Positions 46,041 to 58,807 of a stretch of 64,000 nucleotides of DNA are shown here, piece after piece. Both the position numbers and the translations under genes were made by a program. The number at the start of each line of letters is the position of its first letter. The stretch's first letter is position 1. Source of the DNA: Sipunculus nudus (lineage: Eukaryota; Annelida; Sipuncula; Golfingiida; Sipunculidae); NCBI GenBank assembly GCA_026874595.1, contig CM049314.1, forward strand, positions 10,472,729 to 10,536,728, in the 5' to 3' direction. Below the pieces are notes generated by a model that was not told the DNA's origin, made no database searches, and saw nothing but the letters and a program-made list of their open reading frames with translations.

Positions 46041-49000
46041 TGTTAATAGTAATTATATTGAAATGATCAAAGGATTATTCTATATGACGTAGCCATGGTT
46101 ACTGAATACATTATTGAAGAAATTCATAGATTTAATATAGAACTCAGTAAATGCTGCCCTCTGGGAGACATATGGGGTACTACTTTCCCTTTAGTTGGCC
46201 AAGGCAGGGTCATTGAACGGTGGATCTTTGAGTGTTATGAGCTTACACCTTTTAAAAATATAAAACATAATAGGCAGGCAGTTATTCGTGACAAAACAAG
46301 GCTGGCAAAGCGCCAGGAAGCTAGTTCAAAGAGAAATGTGATGAATAGGGACAGTTCAAAACGATAGCAGATAAAAAAGTGCACAGGTATTTCAAGGCTG
46401 TGTTTGTGCCCGAGTACCCACCACGCTCACAGAATTGCCTCGGCGCGGGATATGAAAGTTTTAGGGATGAATCATCGCTCGTCAGGGATGCGTGGAGTGG
46501 AACAAAAACCTACATTGTTTCTGTATGAATTGGTTTTCCACATCAGACCATTATACAGGCGTTGTCAGATGTTAGAAAAGCTGATTCATACAATTTTTCC
46601 TCTCACTTCAGTCTGTTTTTCTCTTGTGTGTTTTAACACGGATCATGGGGCCAGCCTCGCGGATTAAGGAAATTGACAACATACTTCACAGTGGGAGAAA
46701 GGGGTCATTTGGTACAATTACCCCTTGCAGAGGACTACATTTCTAATCTTATTGCGCTTGCATAGAAATGAGATTGAAAGCAAATATGGTGTGTTTGCCT
46801 GGGGCTTTCAAGGAGAAGGGGGGTTTTGGCTCCATTTTTGTGTATTTATTCATTGCAGATATTAAAAAAGAATAATGCAGGCCACCACTACTTTTTCTTA
46901 TATCCTTTGCTTTCAGCAAGCCAATTTGAGCAGTGATTCATTTTGAAGAATGCTTTGTTAATGAAGAATTTTAGGATACTTTTATGAAACAGCAGTTATA
47001 TATCAATTTCAAGAGTTTCAGTTTTCCCAGGTTGGTTTTATGGCTGGTTAATTCTTGCTCAATTTCAGTATTACTAGCTTAGATAATGATAAAACAGTGA
47101 TAATAATGAATCTGAATTTCAAACATCAAGTTCACTTAAAAATTTGAGCTCACAAAATGAAAGTCCAAGTTGACTAACAAAGCTTACAATATTACAGTTC
47201 TATTATGTGAACATGATCATTATTTTTATTTTTCTTTTTTCGTGTACCAACCTGAAGGCTTCTGTTAGAGGTCATATTTGATGGAGCAGGCCGTGATGTC
47301 GAGGAGTATTTATTGTGTATGTGCCCTAGATCTAATTTAAATGCTCATCTGAAGACAGTTCTACTGGTAAGAAAAAAATGGTAAAAAAATTGCTAAAAAT
47401 AACTAACATCCATGGTTGTAAAAATTCTGAAATTGAATCAAGACTTGAATCAGAGGGGGAAAGAATAAACTTTTGAAACAATCTGAAGTCCCCTCACAAC
47501 TGACCCTAGGACTATCTTCAGGATACAAGCATTCCTGTCAATTTCAGTTGCATGTTTATCAGTTTCAGGACAAGACTTGTCCATTTCCTGAGTGTACATG
47601 TACTTTTCAGCTGTACACTTTTGAATTGCATCAGCACATTTGAAAAGGTCATGACTGATCGGGTGTCAGCTTGTAGTTACCATGTGACATATCTGTTCAA
47701 TCCATTACCTTCAAATAATGAATAATGCATCATGAAATGCGGAGCATTAATTACATTAATGCTGAAAGGAAAAGGGGGAGAGGTATGTTAAAACAATAAA
47801 CATTCCAAGCGTTATAATGGAGTGCAGTATCACTATCAATATCATTGTTACTGCGTCAGTTCAGATATCTCCTTCATAACTGTAAATATTACATTAGTTT
47901 TACTGATTATGATCTGAAGTCGGTGTATAAGGAAATTCCTTGTAAAGTAGCTAGTTGCAGCATCATAGATTATTTATATAAAACATGGTATCATTGTTGA
48001 CACGAAGTATTTACTGAATGAAATATACAAAATAAAGTAGAGTGTATTTTTCAGGTTAGATGTTATTGAGGACAGTTGCCACTTGTTACTTTGTGATATT
48101 TAGGTCCCCTTATCATGTGTTTTTCTGGAAAATGTTACATTTCTGGGAAACACTGAATCAATGCCAAGGCAGTTATGTGGTGCAGTAACTATTTCCTCAG
48201 CATTTACCACAAGAAAAAGTTTCAGTTTCCTTTAAATGCTTTTGATAGAGTTTATATGTGATATATATTAAGTTATGTTATATAAAGTTTTGCAGACACA
48301 TTGATAAATTAAATATATTAGATTATTAATTAGATATAAATAAAAACTAACGTAACTGAGCGATAATTAGAAATCTGCTACAGAGTTCATGACCTAGGGA
48401 AAAAGGTCAAGGTCAGAAATGAATATCAGGTTCAAATTTGTTAACTACCTAGGACAAATATTGAGCCCAAAGTTCAGCTTTTGAAAATCAGCCATGTTGG
48501 AAAGCTAGTGCAAACATAAAATGGTGGAAGAAAAAAAATGGTTTCGCATTCTGATGGACCAAAGTAAGTCCACCCACAACATTTGTTACCCAAATATGAA
48601 ATATCGATATAAACTCGTCAACCCCTGAGAGTCTTACTGCCCCACGCTGGGAGGCTTAAAAAGTAAATTGAAAAAGACAGGTTCCATGGGATGGCCGTGT
48701 ATCGCTTGGAATTTTATGTTTAGGTAGGAATATTATTTATGTGAATATTAAATCAGATTTAATGCAAGTATGGTGTTGGATTCTGTAGCTATTTATAAAG
48801 CCCAGTATTGCTAATTTATGGGTGTACATTGCCATCACCCAAACCACATGCACATGCAAGTGATGTAAAGGGGGAAAATATTGATTGAGCTCTATATAGA
48901 CCCTTCAGACTTTCACATGGACTCCCTTGGGACGCTCAAAAGTCCCACAGGACCCGCCAGACTTGTGGACTTAACGTCTCGGACTCCCCCAGTTGTTTTG

Positions 49001-50591
49001 TCCATTGAAAACCATTATTGATAAATGTTAAAGGGCTGATACAATCATGAACAGTTCCCAAAAGAATTCCTGCAATAATTGTTGGTTCTGGCAAAAATTG
49101 ATATATATTTATGGCTCTGAAAAGAATTGATAAAAAATATAAATGCAATCTTCATAAACATTTAAGGGAGATTAAAAATGTATTTAGATTACTTATTCTG
49201 GGTATGTATTGCACAGAAGGTGTTTTCAGGGTATTTCAATGCGAATAAATACAGTTGGAACATGTAATCTGTAAAATTATTTATTCTTGGTTTGTACTGC
49301 AAACAGGTTAATTTGGGTTGTTCATTACAAAATAATACAGTTGGAACATATGGTTTTTTGGTTTTTTATGGATCATCAAATTGACACATAATAGGTATGT
49401 TTTTTCCTGATCACAACTATGTTAAAGCCAGAAGGAGTCATATTAATGAAATTTTAAAGAAACTAATTAACAAAATTAAATGAATTTAAAAATTTGAAAA
49501 TGATTAAATGTATGCATTATAATGTTATTATGTATGCATAATATGTATATTAATAAATTCCAACCTTCCTAATTTTAATGATAATCTAGCCTCAAACTAC
49601 TAGTTGATACACTGCTTGTATACTTTTTCTATTATTGTACGCCTTTTGTATTGTTTATATCAATAAAATCTTTCAAACAAACAAACCACAAGTTGTGACT
49701 GGGTGAACTACGCATGATAGTGAACTCAGTCAGCTCCGTGTCAGATCAAACAGAAAACACAGAATTCACAAGAAACCAAACTAGATTAGGCCCTAAAGTT
49801 TGTCTTTTAGAGATTACCAGCTTAATATATTGGAGTGTGTTTAAATGGTTTTAGTTGCATTTTTCAGTCCGGTGAATGCAGTTAATAACATATACAGAGA
49901 TGCTGCCAAATGGAATGCTTTTATAGGCCAGCAATGACCTCATCAAGGTACGGATATATTGAAAAAAATACTGTGTGATGTTTCTTTGTAATTGCTTTTA
50001 GAGGAACTACTGATTACTAAGCATAGCTGAAGAGAGACAGCTTGCTGCATCTTCCAGACTGTTCCTTTTGGTAAAAAATTATCTGAGAAAAAGATAGAAT
50101 TGTTCATGTATTATTACTCAGGTAGACAATAATGATTGATCAATCTTTGTCACTAAGATTCATGTGGGAGTTAGAAAAACTTGTCTGTGTCTACTGTGGT
50201 TTTCAATGGCGCCGCCTGGTTTTCCTGGACATTCTTTGAACATTCCTCGTCAGGTTATGGGGTTTTGTAGTTTAAGGCACCATTGTGGTTTGCCTTCCTG
50301 TCCACAGCGGGGTGGCACCATTACGAATGAACAGGGCTGGATGTTAACACTTATCTGGTTGCCGGAGGCTAGTAAACTAATGATGACCTGGTTTGATGTC
50401 AGCATTCATCCTGCAAGTGAGAAAATTATAGAGCATGTCTGTGATGAAAGCAAATAGATAAAACATGAAGTGAACTTTGTACTGTCTTATAATGACTATC
50501 AGGAGATGATACAATGACTATTTTTCCAGAAACAAATTTAAATCCTGTCAGAGACATGAAAATGTAGTCAGCATTAAAACTGAAGTGAACA
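46041..50591. other. Long non-coding stretch
   Basis: No confident gene. A 90-codon frame at 46095-46367 (IEEIHRFNIELSKCC, Lys/Arg-rich C-terminus) and a 97-codon frame at 50164-50457 have no recognised domain. Near 49665 AATAAAATC is followed by AAACAAACAAAC, which could be the tail of an old retroposon or a polyadenylation site. Nothing else was recognised. Confidence 0.5.
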
Positions 50592-50790
50592 AATGTCAAC
50601 AACTCACCTGTTACTGTTGTGTATAAGTCAAGCTGAATTTACTCATCCATTATGTTAGGCATTTAGAAATACAGCAGATTTCATTGTTATATGAAAGGTA
50701 CAAAAATATTTGATTTATATTTGATCATCAGTCGTTTTATTTCTTTCAGTCATTGATCATGATTTTACAACTAATTCCCACCATTAATAT
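50592..50790 (+). repeat. Dispersed repeat E, copy 2
   Basis: Parallels 13700-13895 in the same orientation, 37 kb away: GTATAAGTCA, GCAGATTTCAT, TTGATCATCAGT, TTTTAT, GATTTTA in order. Divergence is high, so it is old. Confidence 0.55.
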
Positions 50791-51259
50791 TCATCAGTTG
50801 GAAACTACATTTATATGTTATTCTTAAACTTAAAGACTGCTTTTAACATATAAGGAATCAGTATTATGTGGTTGTACTGTAAGCCTTTGCTCTTGCAACT
50901 TTCTGTCAGTATATGAGCCTGATGAATCTGCTCCTGCTGCCATTGATCGGTGAACCTTAGTCCTCATGCAGCAATAGACAAGGACTTCTTCCAAGGAATC
51001 AGTAATATTTAAAATAAATTGGGACAGAGCCTACTTCTGTATGTTTTTCGACTAAATATTCCTTGGCTAAGGGGTAAACCAATTAGGCTGAGGCAATGCC
51101 AACATATCATTCTGGGACGGGACTGTTGGTAGTAGTTGGTTTCTTCATATTTAATTAGGAGGAGAAACTAATATTAAAATGGCTGACATTTATTTATAGA
51201 TCTGTCACTATATAATGCATTTCTTTTGATCTTTTTTTACACAGAGATTTCAGATTAAA

Positions 51260-53615
51260 CCAGAGGCAGTTTAAATAGTCCACTATAATAAGAACCATGT
51301 TGTGGTCTGTGAGTCGAGTGAAATAAAGAACATATTGTGTTATATGAGTCCAGTGTAATACGAACTGGGTTGTGGTCAGTGAGTCCAATATAACAAGGAC
51401 CTGGTTTTGGTCTGTGAGTCAAATACAATAAGGATCTGGTTTGGGTCTGTGAGTCCAATCAAATAAGGACCTGGTTTTGCTCTGTGAGTCCAATATAATA
51501 AGGATCTGGTTTAGGTCTGTGAGTCCAATATACTAAGGACCTGGTTTTGGTCTGTGAGTCCAATATAATAAGGATCTGGTTTTGGTCTGTGAGTCCAATC
51601 AAATAAGGACCTGGTTTTGGTCTGTGAGTCCAATATAACAAGGACCAGGTTTTGGTCTGTGAGTCCAATATAATAAGGATCTGGTTTTGGTCTGTGAGGC
51701 CAATCAAATAAGGACCTGGTTTTGGTCTGTGAGTCCAATATAACAAGGACCTGGTTTTGGTCTGTGAGTCCAATATAATAAGGATCTGGTTTTGGTCTGT
51801 GAGTCCAATCAAATAAGGACCTGGTTTTGGTCTGTGAGTCCGATATAATAAGGATCTGGTTTTGGTCTGTGAGTCCAATCAAATAAGGACCTGGTTTTGG
51901 TCTGTGAGTCCAATATAACAAGGACCTGGTTTTGGTCTGTGAGTCCAATATAATAAGGATCTGGTTTAGGTCTGTGAGTCCAGTATACTAAGGACCTGGT
52001 TTTGGTCTGTGAGTCCAATATAATAAGGACCTGGTTTTGGTCTGTGAGTCCAATCAAATAAGGACCTGGTTTTGGTCTTTGAGTCCAATATAACAAGGAC
52101 CTGGTTTTGGTCTGTGAGTCCAATATAGTAAGGATCTGGTTTTGGTCTGTGAGTCCAATCGAATAAGGACCTGGTTTTGGTCTGTGAGTCCAATATAATA
52201 AGGATCTGGTTTAGGTCTGTGAGTCCAATATATAACAAGGACCTGGTTTTGGTCTGTGAGTCCAATATAATAAGGACCTGGTTTTGGTCTGTGAGTTCAA
52301 TATAAAAAGGACCTGGTTTTGGTCTGTGAGTCTAATATAACAAGGACCTGGTTTTGGTCTGTGAGTCCAATATAATAAGGACCTGGTTTTGGTCTGTGAG
52401 TCCAATATAATAAGGATCTGGTTTAGGTCTGTGAGTCCAATATAACAAGGACCTGATTTTGGTCTGTGAGTCCAATATAATAAGGACCTGGTTTTGGTCT
52501 GTGAGTTCAATATAAAAAGGACCTGGTTTTGGTCTATGAGTCCAATATAATAAGGATCTGGTTTATGTCTGTGAGTCCAATCAAATAAGGACCTGGTTTT
52601 GGTCTGTGAGTCCAATATATTAAGGACCTGGTTTTGGTCTGTGAGTCCAATATAATAAGGACCTGGTTTTGGTCTGTGAGTCCAATCAAATAAGGACCTG
52701 GTTTTGGTCTGTGAGTCCAATATAATAAGGATCTGGTTTAGGTCTGTGAGTCCAATATATAACAAGGACCTGGTTTTGGTCTGTGAGTCCAATATAATAA
52801 GGACCTGGTTTTGGTCTGTGAGTTCAATATAAAAAGGACCTGGTTTTGGTCTGTGAGTCTAATATAACAAGGACCTGGTTTTGGTCTGTGAGTCCAATAT
52901 AACAAGTACCTGGCTTTGGTCTGCAAGTCCAGTATAATAAGGGCCTGGTTGTGGTCTGTGAGTCCAGTATAATTAGGACCAGGGTGTGGTCTGTAAGTCC
53001 AGTATAATAAAGACCAGGGTGTGATCTGTGAGTCCAGTATAATTAGGATCTGGTTGTGGTCTGTCAGTCCAGTATAATAAGGACCAGGTTATGGTCTATG
53101 AGTCCAGTATAATAAGGACCTGGTTGTGGTCTGTGAGTTCAGTATAATAAGGAACTGGTTGTGGTCTGCGAGTCCAGTATAATAAGGACCAGGGTGCAGT
53201 CTGTGCAGTATAATATAGACCTGGTTGTGGTCTGTTAGTGCAGTATAATAAGGACCTGGTTTTGGTCTGTGAGTCCAATCAAATAAGGACCTGGTTGTGT
53301 TCAGTGAGTTCAGTATAATTAGGACCAGGGTACAGTCTGTTAGTCCATTATAATAAGGACCTGGTTATGGTCTATCAGTCCAGTAAAACAAGGACCAGGT
53401 TGTGGTCTGTTAGTCCATTATAATAAGGACCGGGTTGTGGTCTGAGTTCAGTATAATTAGGACCTTGTTGTAGTCTATCAGTCCAGTAAAACAAGAACCT
53501 GGTTGTGGTCTGAGTCCAGTATAATAAGGACCCTGTTGTGGTCAGTTAGTTCAGTTTAATTTCAGTTAGAACCAGGGTGTGGTCTGTGACTCAAGTATGA
53601 GAAGGGCCAGGTTGT
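51260..53615 (+). repeat. 35-bp satellite, about 67 units, with higher-order structure
   Basis: The unit runs GGACCTGGTTTTGGTCTGTG then AGTCCAATATAATAA. Variants (GGATCTGGTTTAGG, AATCAAATAA, AATATAACAA, TTCAATATAAAAA) recur in ordered blocks; the block at about 52195-52385 is repeated at 52725-52915. Units at 51480-52900 are nearly identical, while those after 52900 are more diverged. The unit lacks minus-strand stops in any frame, so minus-strand frames of up to 193 codons are artefacts with 35-residue periodicity. Confidence 0.95.
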
Positions 53616-55036
53616 GGCCCTTGAGGCTACTATGATGAGAATATTAGCCTTAATTCAATCTAGTTATAAAAGATTTGCCTGCGAAGAAACTGAAGAGAGG
53701 TGAATTACCTGTGAGATTGTTACCATAGCTAAGTTTGTTAGCTGAGCCAGCTGAGCTAATATAAATAACAGGTAAATTAATTTCTGATGAACGCTAAAGA
53801 AAACAGACTTCAGTAGCAGTGAATGAATTTGCGCAGCATGAGCTTGTGCTGTAAAAACTGAGTTGTAATGTTAAAACTGTTGGATCAGCTGCAGTAAAAA
53901 AAGTCATGTTTATGCGAACCTTTTTATTGTGGCTAGAGAGACTAGGATTGAAGTCACTGATTTGAATTTTCCATGGCCCTTCTAAAAATATTCACATCCT
54001 ACGCACGGAGACCATTAATCCTAATCCAAACAAGATATTTATCATGGAGTTCTTATTTGATCTAACCTGGGTTGTTGAAGTAATTGCATATCAATACACA
54101 CTGTCCTTGAATCAGTTTAGACATAGCTTAACCTGGCCAGGTCATTGACCTAGAAAACAGCAGGGAGAATGACAAAAAACTGCCAAGATAAATGACATGA
54201 ATACAGCCTTGATTTGTGTAGCGTCTGTCACTTAAAAAAAACCCTAAATGCATATTTGATCGACAAACGTGGCTGGCGCCTTCAGAGATGTTTCAAGGTT
54301 TCTCAGAAATAATTAAGTTGTGTGGATAAAGGAAATATGATTCAGGGCATGATCGTGGACTTTTTAATCTTATAATGGGATCATTTCTTATTTGGTTTAG
54401 CAGGCAATTCCAGCAAGATGGTGAATGTCCTGAATCAACCAGTCACCCCAGTATAAATTTGTTCGCCCAAATATTATATTTCTGAGTAGAGTATTTGAAA
54501 TTTTTCTCACTTTATTATGTACCATGGCTGTTTAACTCTTTTAGGATAAAATATGAATTTGGATGCTGTTTATATTAATTATTTTATATTTCTAATTTAT
54601 TTAGAAACTATTGATCCTCAGAGCTGATTTAAAATGGTTCATTTATTGTAGCCCATTCACATTGAATTCACATTGTATATTTTTTCAATTTGATTTTCAA
54701 AACTGAAAAGTAATATGTTATTTGGATATCTAAATCAGCAAAAGGGTTAGGATCTTCTATACAAACCCATTTATGCCCATTCGGAAGCCTTTATCATATA
54801 TCATGAAGATATATTGATTGCTTCATTATGTGCACATTAATTTATATATCAACATTGCCAACTATTGTCAATGATAATTCTTCCGTATTGCATTGGAACA
54901 GCCAAATCTAAGCCCTCAGGCTTCATCCAAATCCTTTTGATACACTGCATGTATATTCATATCTTGATCACTATATTATTAAATAAAATTAAATAAATCA
55001 TGTATTACAAGGTTATACATAACTAGTGGCAGTATT
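53616..55036. other. Non-coding stretch
   Basis: No gene or repeat terminus recognised. 53920-54330 is of slightly higher complexity. Confidence 0.55.
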
Positions 55037-55146
55037 CGCCATAAAGTCTTGCGTCATGTTTTTCTTGTTTCATCTCTGAGGGGTGGTTTTTGCGCCATAA
55101 AGTCTTGCGTCATGTTTTTCTTGTCTCATCTCTGAGTGAGGGGTGG
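55037..55146 (+). repeat. 56-bp tandem duplication
   Basis: CGCCATAAAGTCTTGCGTCA begins both copies (55037 and 55093), which continue nearly identically through 'tttttcttgt' and 'catctctgag'. Confidence 0.92.
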
Positions 55147-56296
55147 AGGCCTCATATTAATGGCATGGTCCATGTGATGTAGTATTTATAAGGCAGGACC
55201 ATTTTACCTGAACTTGGTTTGTACCAATAAAGATTGTTGAATGGCAATTTTTTTTAAATTTTATTTTGCTAAATACAAACTCTAAATTTAAAGTTCATGC
55301 CTACCCTTTGTGGTATGTTGAACTCATTTTGGCAGGAATCTGTGAGTGATAAAGTCTGTTTTCTATAAATCCATGGTTTTAAAATTCACTCCAAAAATAG
55401 GTACACCTGCTTGGAGCACTCAGAGTTTGACCAAAAACACTCTGTGGTATTCAGACTCGGGACAATCTGTGCAGGTTTGTGGAAAAAAACTTCTCACTTG
55501 AGATAGCTCTATATTTGTTTACTCAGTAAAGAAGTCAAAATCAAAATCATCAAAGCACTTCAAAAAGTGTGTGTCTGTGTGTGCAAGAAGAAGATGAATT
55601 TGATATGAACTTTTTGGGACAAATTTGGAACTTTTTTCTCTGATGATTTAAATCATGTGTCAACACTGCAGTGGGCCATTTTGACCGTCTTGATTCCGCT
55701 CAAAGGCAGCCTGGTCGCCCACATCTGGCCTGTCTGTGTGAGACAATTGGCAAGGCCTGCCTTGCCGTCAGGGGACCATGAAGGCTGCAACAATCAATAA
55801 AACCCCGCTGGTCATCCTCGCGGACTCATAACTGTCCATTGAAACTGACAGATGTGTGAGATAAACACCAAATGTTGGTGGTAATAAAACTGTTACCAGT
55901 CAGAGGTTAGAAGCACTGCCACTGTCAGCAACAGTCCACCGGGACAGCACTCAGCCCTGATATCACTTCCCTTCCCTCCTGTTCAGGATGTTTCTGGCTT
56001 TCCATCCGGTTTGCAGAACTCCTTTCAAAGTTTCTAAGTTCAATGCATAAATGACTCTTCATTCAGAAATAACTGTCACTTGTTTTTTTGTGGATTTTCA
56101 CATCAGTTTGTAATTTTGAACTTGAGAATGCAGCATTTTACGCAACAAAATACAGCAGACAAAGAGAAAGATAAAGGTTGAGCCCATTCAGTGGTATATC
56201 TACTGTATTATCACTGAAGTAGAGAGCAGTTAGAGAGCACATACCTCTGCCGGATTCATGTTTATAACTTACATGCTCATCTTACTCATATTCAAG
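55147..56296. promoter_or_regulatory. Non-coding stretch with complex block at 55650-55990
   Basis: 55650-55990 is GC-richer and repeat-free, like the blocks at 8.45 and 28.0 kb, and might be conserved regulatory DNA. The rest is AT-rich with nothing recognised. Confidence 0.25.
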
Positions 56297-56660
56297 TCTT
56301 TCTTTAGGGCTTTCAGGAATGCTGGTGTATGTGTCTGTGACACTTTAAATCTCTTTTGGACACTTAATTCTTTCATTCCAAGCATCTGATGAGACAAATT
56401 TCAGGCTGTTCAGGACCAGGAGCATCAATGTTTGCAATTGTAGCAGTAACTGACCATTGTCTGCTGCATTAAGTGACTCATACATTTCCCCAAAATCAAA
56501 CAGTCATATAATGACACAATTTCTGATCATATAATGACATGATAATGACTTAAAATACAAAAAAATGGATTCAGTTGTAGATAACCATTCAAAAACTTGA
56601 CACATTTCATCTTACCTTTTGATGCACCAAACTTTTCTCACTTTGGTAAAAAAACCCCCA
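56297..56660 (+). repeat. Dispersed repeat F, copy 1
   Basis: It parallels 63489-63850: GGGCTTTCAGG, 'atctc.tttggac', 'ccaagcatctg', 'gaccattgtc', 'cagataatcatataatgaca'-like text, 'taatga.tta.aa' and 'aacttgac' in order. No terminus or coding. Divergence is high. Confidence 0.6.
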
Positions 56661-57194
56661 AATTTTCACTTAAATTAGATACATGTAAAAAAAGTTTTAC
56701 TAAAACAATTATAAATGCACAACAATTCCAGTAACACAGTTTCTCATGGTGACTCTTATGACAGTAAATTGTATTAGCATTACCAAGGTATTTCTGTATT
56801 TTATGTTGAAAAACTGAAGGCTGGAAAGATGTTTTGATGTAAGTTTCTTCTTTGTCAGTAGGGATGCCACTTTATCGGATGTCTGGTGCTGTAAATGCCA
56901 AGTCAGCGAGGAACTGTCAGCCATTGATCTACTGTTCTTGGCTGGTAATATACGTCTTGAATTAGACTTTGAATATTGCATGGTGAAAGCTGAGATTGCC
57001 TATTGGAGCTAATATTAGGTATGTGAAGAGATACAACTTGAAATGTAAAGTTATAGATAAGAATCCAAACATTAAGTTTCTGAAAGAACTGATAAATTGT
57101 TGAAATTTTGTGATGGTATAAGAAATTATAGAATATCTGTCTGCTTGCAATGCTGTAACATAGATGTTGGTTATTTGTGTCATTTAGTCATGAT

Positions 57195-57229
<35 letters not shown>

Positions 57230-58807
57230 TGTAGATTTGTTGATGCTGAGAGATATATATCACTATATATCATCTGATAAGGACATGAATAAACAAGGAC
57301 AGTATTTACTTAGGCTTTCTGAATCTACTGAGACTTTCTTAAAGGTACCTTAACAAATTACACCCAATAATCAAGTTATTATTTGCTAAAAATTACCCAT
57401 AACAAGTCTTAGCTCATCTTTTCAAACTTTAGCAGTCACTTTTTTTCATCTGCAGCCAGTAGCAATTTGATGTTACTGGGTGCAGTTTACATGTAAGAAT
57501 ACATGTAGACTGGCAATTTAAGCAGGCATTTTGCCTGTGTGAATGCAAGGAGCATATTGCAGTTCTTTTAATGAATATGCATTGCTCCAAAAATTTTTAA
57601 AAAAAACTTGTTTGTGGTTGATGTTATATATAATATAGGCAATCCGGGGACTTTATAATGTGCCTGGTTTTTGCATTTCTTTTCAAACACTTCCCTTTAT
57701 TGACTCAGTGAAGTTCATGGTGTATTGTTCTATGATCAGTTAACAGGGGTCCACAGAGGCTTTGCATCAAGTCTAAACCCGCCTCAGTTCAGCTTAGTGT
57801 ATCGTTTAAACTACCCATCTTGGTATTAAAATTATTGATTTAGTTATTGCAGGTTCACAAAGCTAAATAAGACTTGTCAAAGCTGTTACTATGGTAACTT
57901 ATTCAGGGGTGTGCAGTCACCTTTATTTTATAAAAACAAAATTTAATTTTTTTTTCTGTCTAAAGTGTGAAACCGGCTTTATAGGTCTGCATATTTTGAA
58001 AAATCTGACAAAACTGTGGTACTAACACTAGTTTTATCACCAATTTGATTTCATACTTTTGTACATCAGTCATTTCACCTGAACAAATAATGTCTCAGCC
58101 AGGTGACATTGTCTCTGATCCAGGTGACATAAAGACATATTATCCAGTGACCAGTGCATGCCACTGTTCATTGGTTGCTTGTGTTATGCTTGGTTTGAAT
58201 AAGTCCCTGGCCAGAACAGTGTGGGCTGGTGGTAATATCAATAGAAACCCCAGGAAGTCTGCCTGATCAAGTGTTCCTTTGATTATTGTGTAGCCCTTCC
58301 CATGGGGGTGGGGGAGATCTCCCAAGATCTTGGAAATGTTAAAAAATTGTGATCTTGGCTAAAATTTGAGACCTTATTAAAATTTGCAGAAATCTCAGTT
58401 TTTGTGGACCTAATAACTTTTGAAGTAGTATATATATTTTCTCTCATATTTAGGGATGGGGAGACATGGAGACATATCTGTTTTAGCAGTCGCAAAAACA
58501 AAACTCATTTCAGTTATATAAGATCATTGATATGTTTCCTGGGTGTCGTCTTCCCCTCATCAGTTGGAACATATATAACCATTTTTCCTGGAATTTGAAA
58601 GTCTTCCTGCAAAACTCCTGCCAAGATAATTAAGTGACTGGCAAAGCAGTTGAGGCCATCACAATTCACATAGTTGCCATTCTGTGTACATGATGTTTTA
58701 TAAACTAGCCAGGTAACTGTAGCACTTTGAATTCTTGCCTCAGACTTAAAGATAGATATTTATTCAACATACCATTGAGTCAGAAAGTGCGCCTTCCTGG
58801 AAAGCAA
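56661..58807. other. AT-rich non-coding stretch
   Basis: An (AT)n run lies at about 57197-57225. An RFX-like palindrome at 57885 is listed separately. No gene recognised. Confidence 0.6.
57885..57898. promoter_or_regulatory. RFX X-box-like palindrome
   Basis: GTTACTATGGTAAC is a near-perfect inverted pair of RFX half-sites around AT (one mismatch between the arms). Confidence 0.35.

Noticed and set aside
46095-46367. 90-codon frame IEEIHRFNIELSKCC
   Set aside because: No family recognised and no convincing splice donor. Length is within chance for this composition. Left as unexplained.
50164-50457. 97-codon frame
   Set aside because: No domain, no splice context and no repeated copy. Possible but unsupported.
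51459-52926. Series of minus-strand frames with DSQTKTRSLL repeats
   Set aside because: They are produced by a 35-bp satellite read through successive frames. The same peptide appears in all three frames with a 35-residue period.
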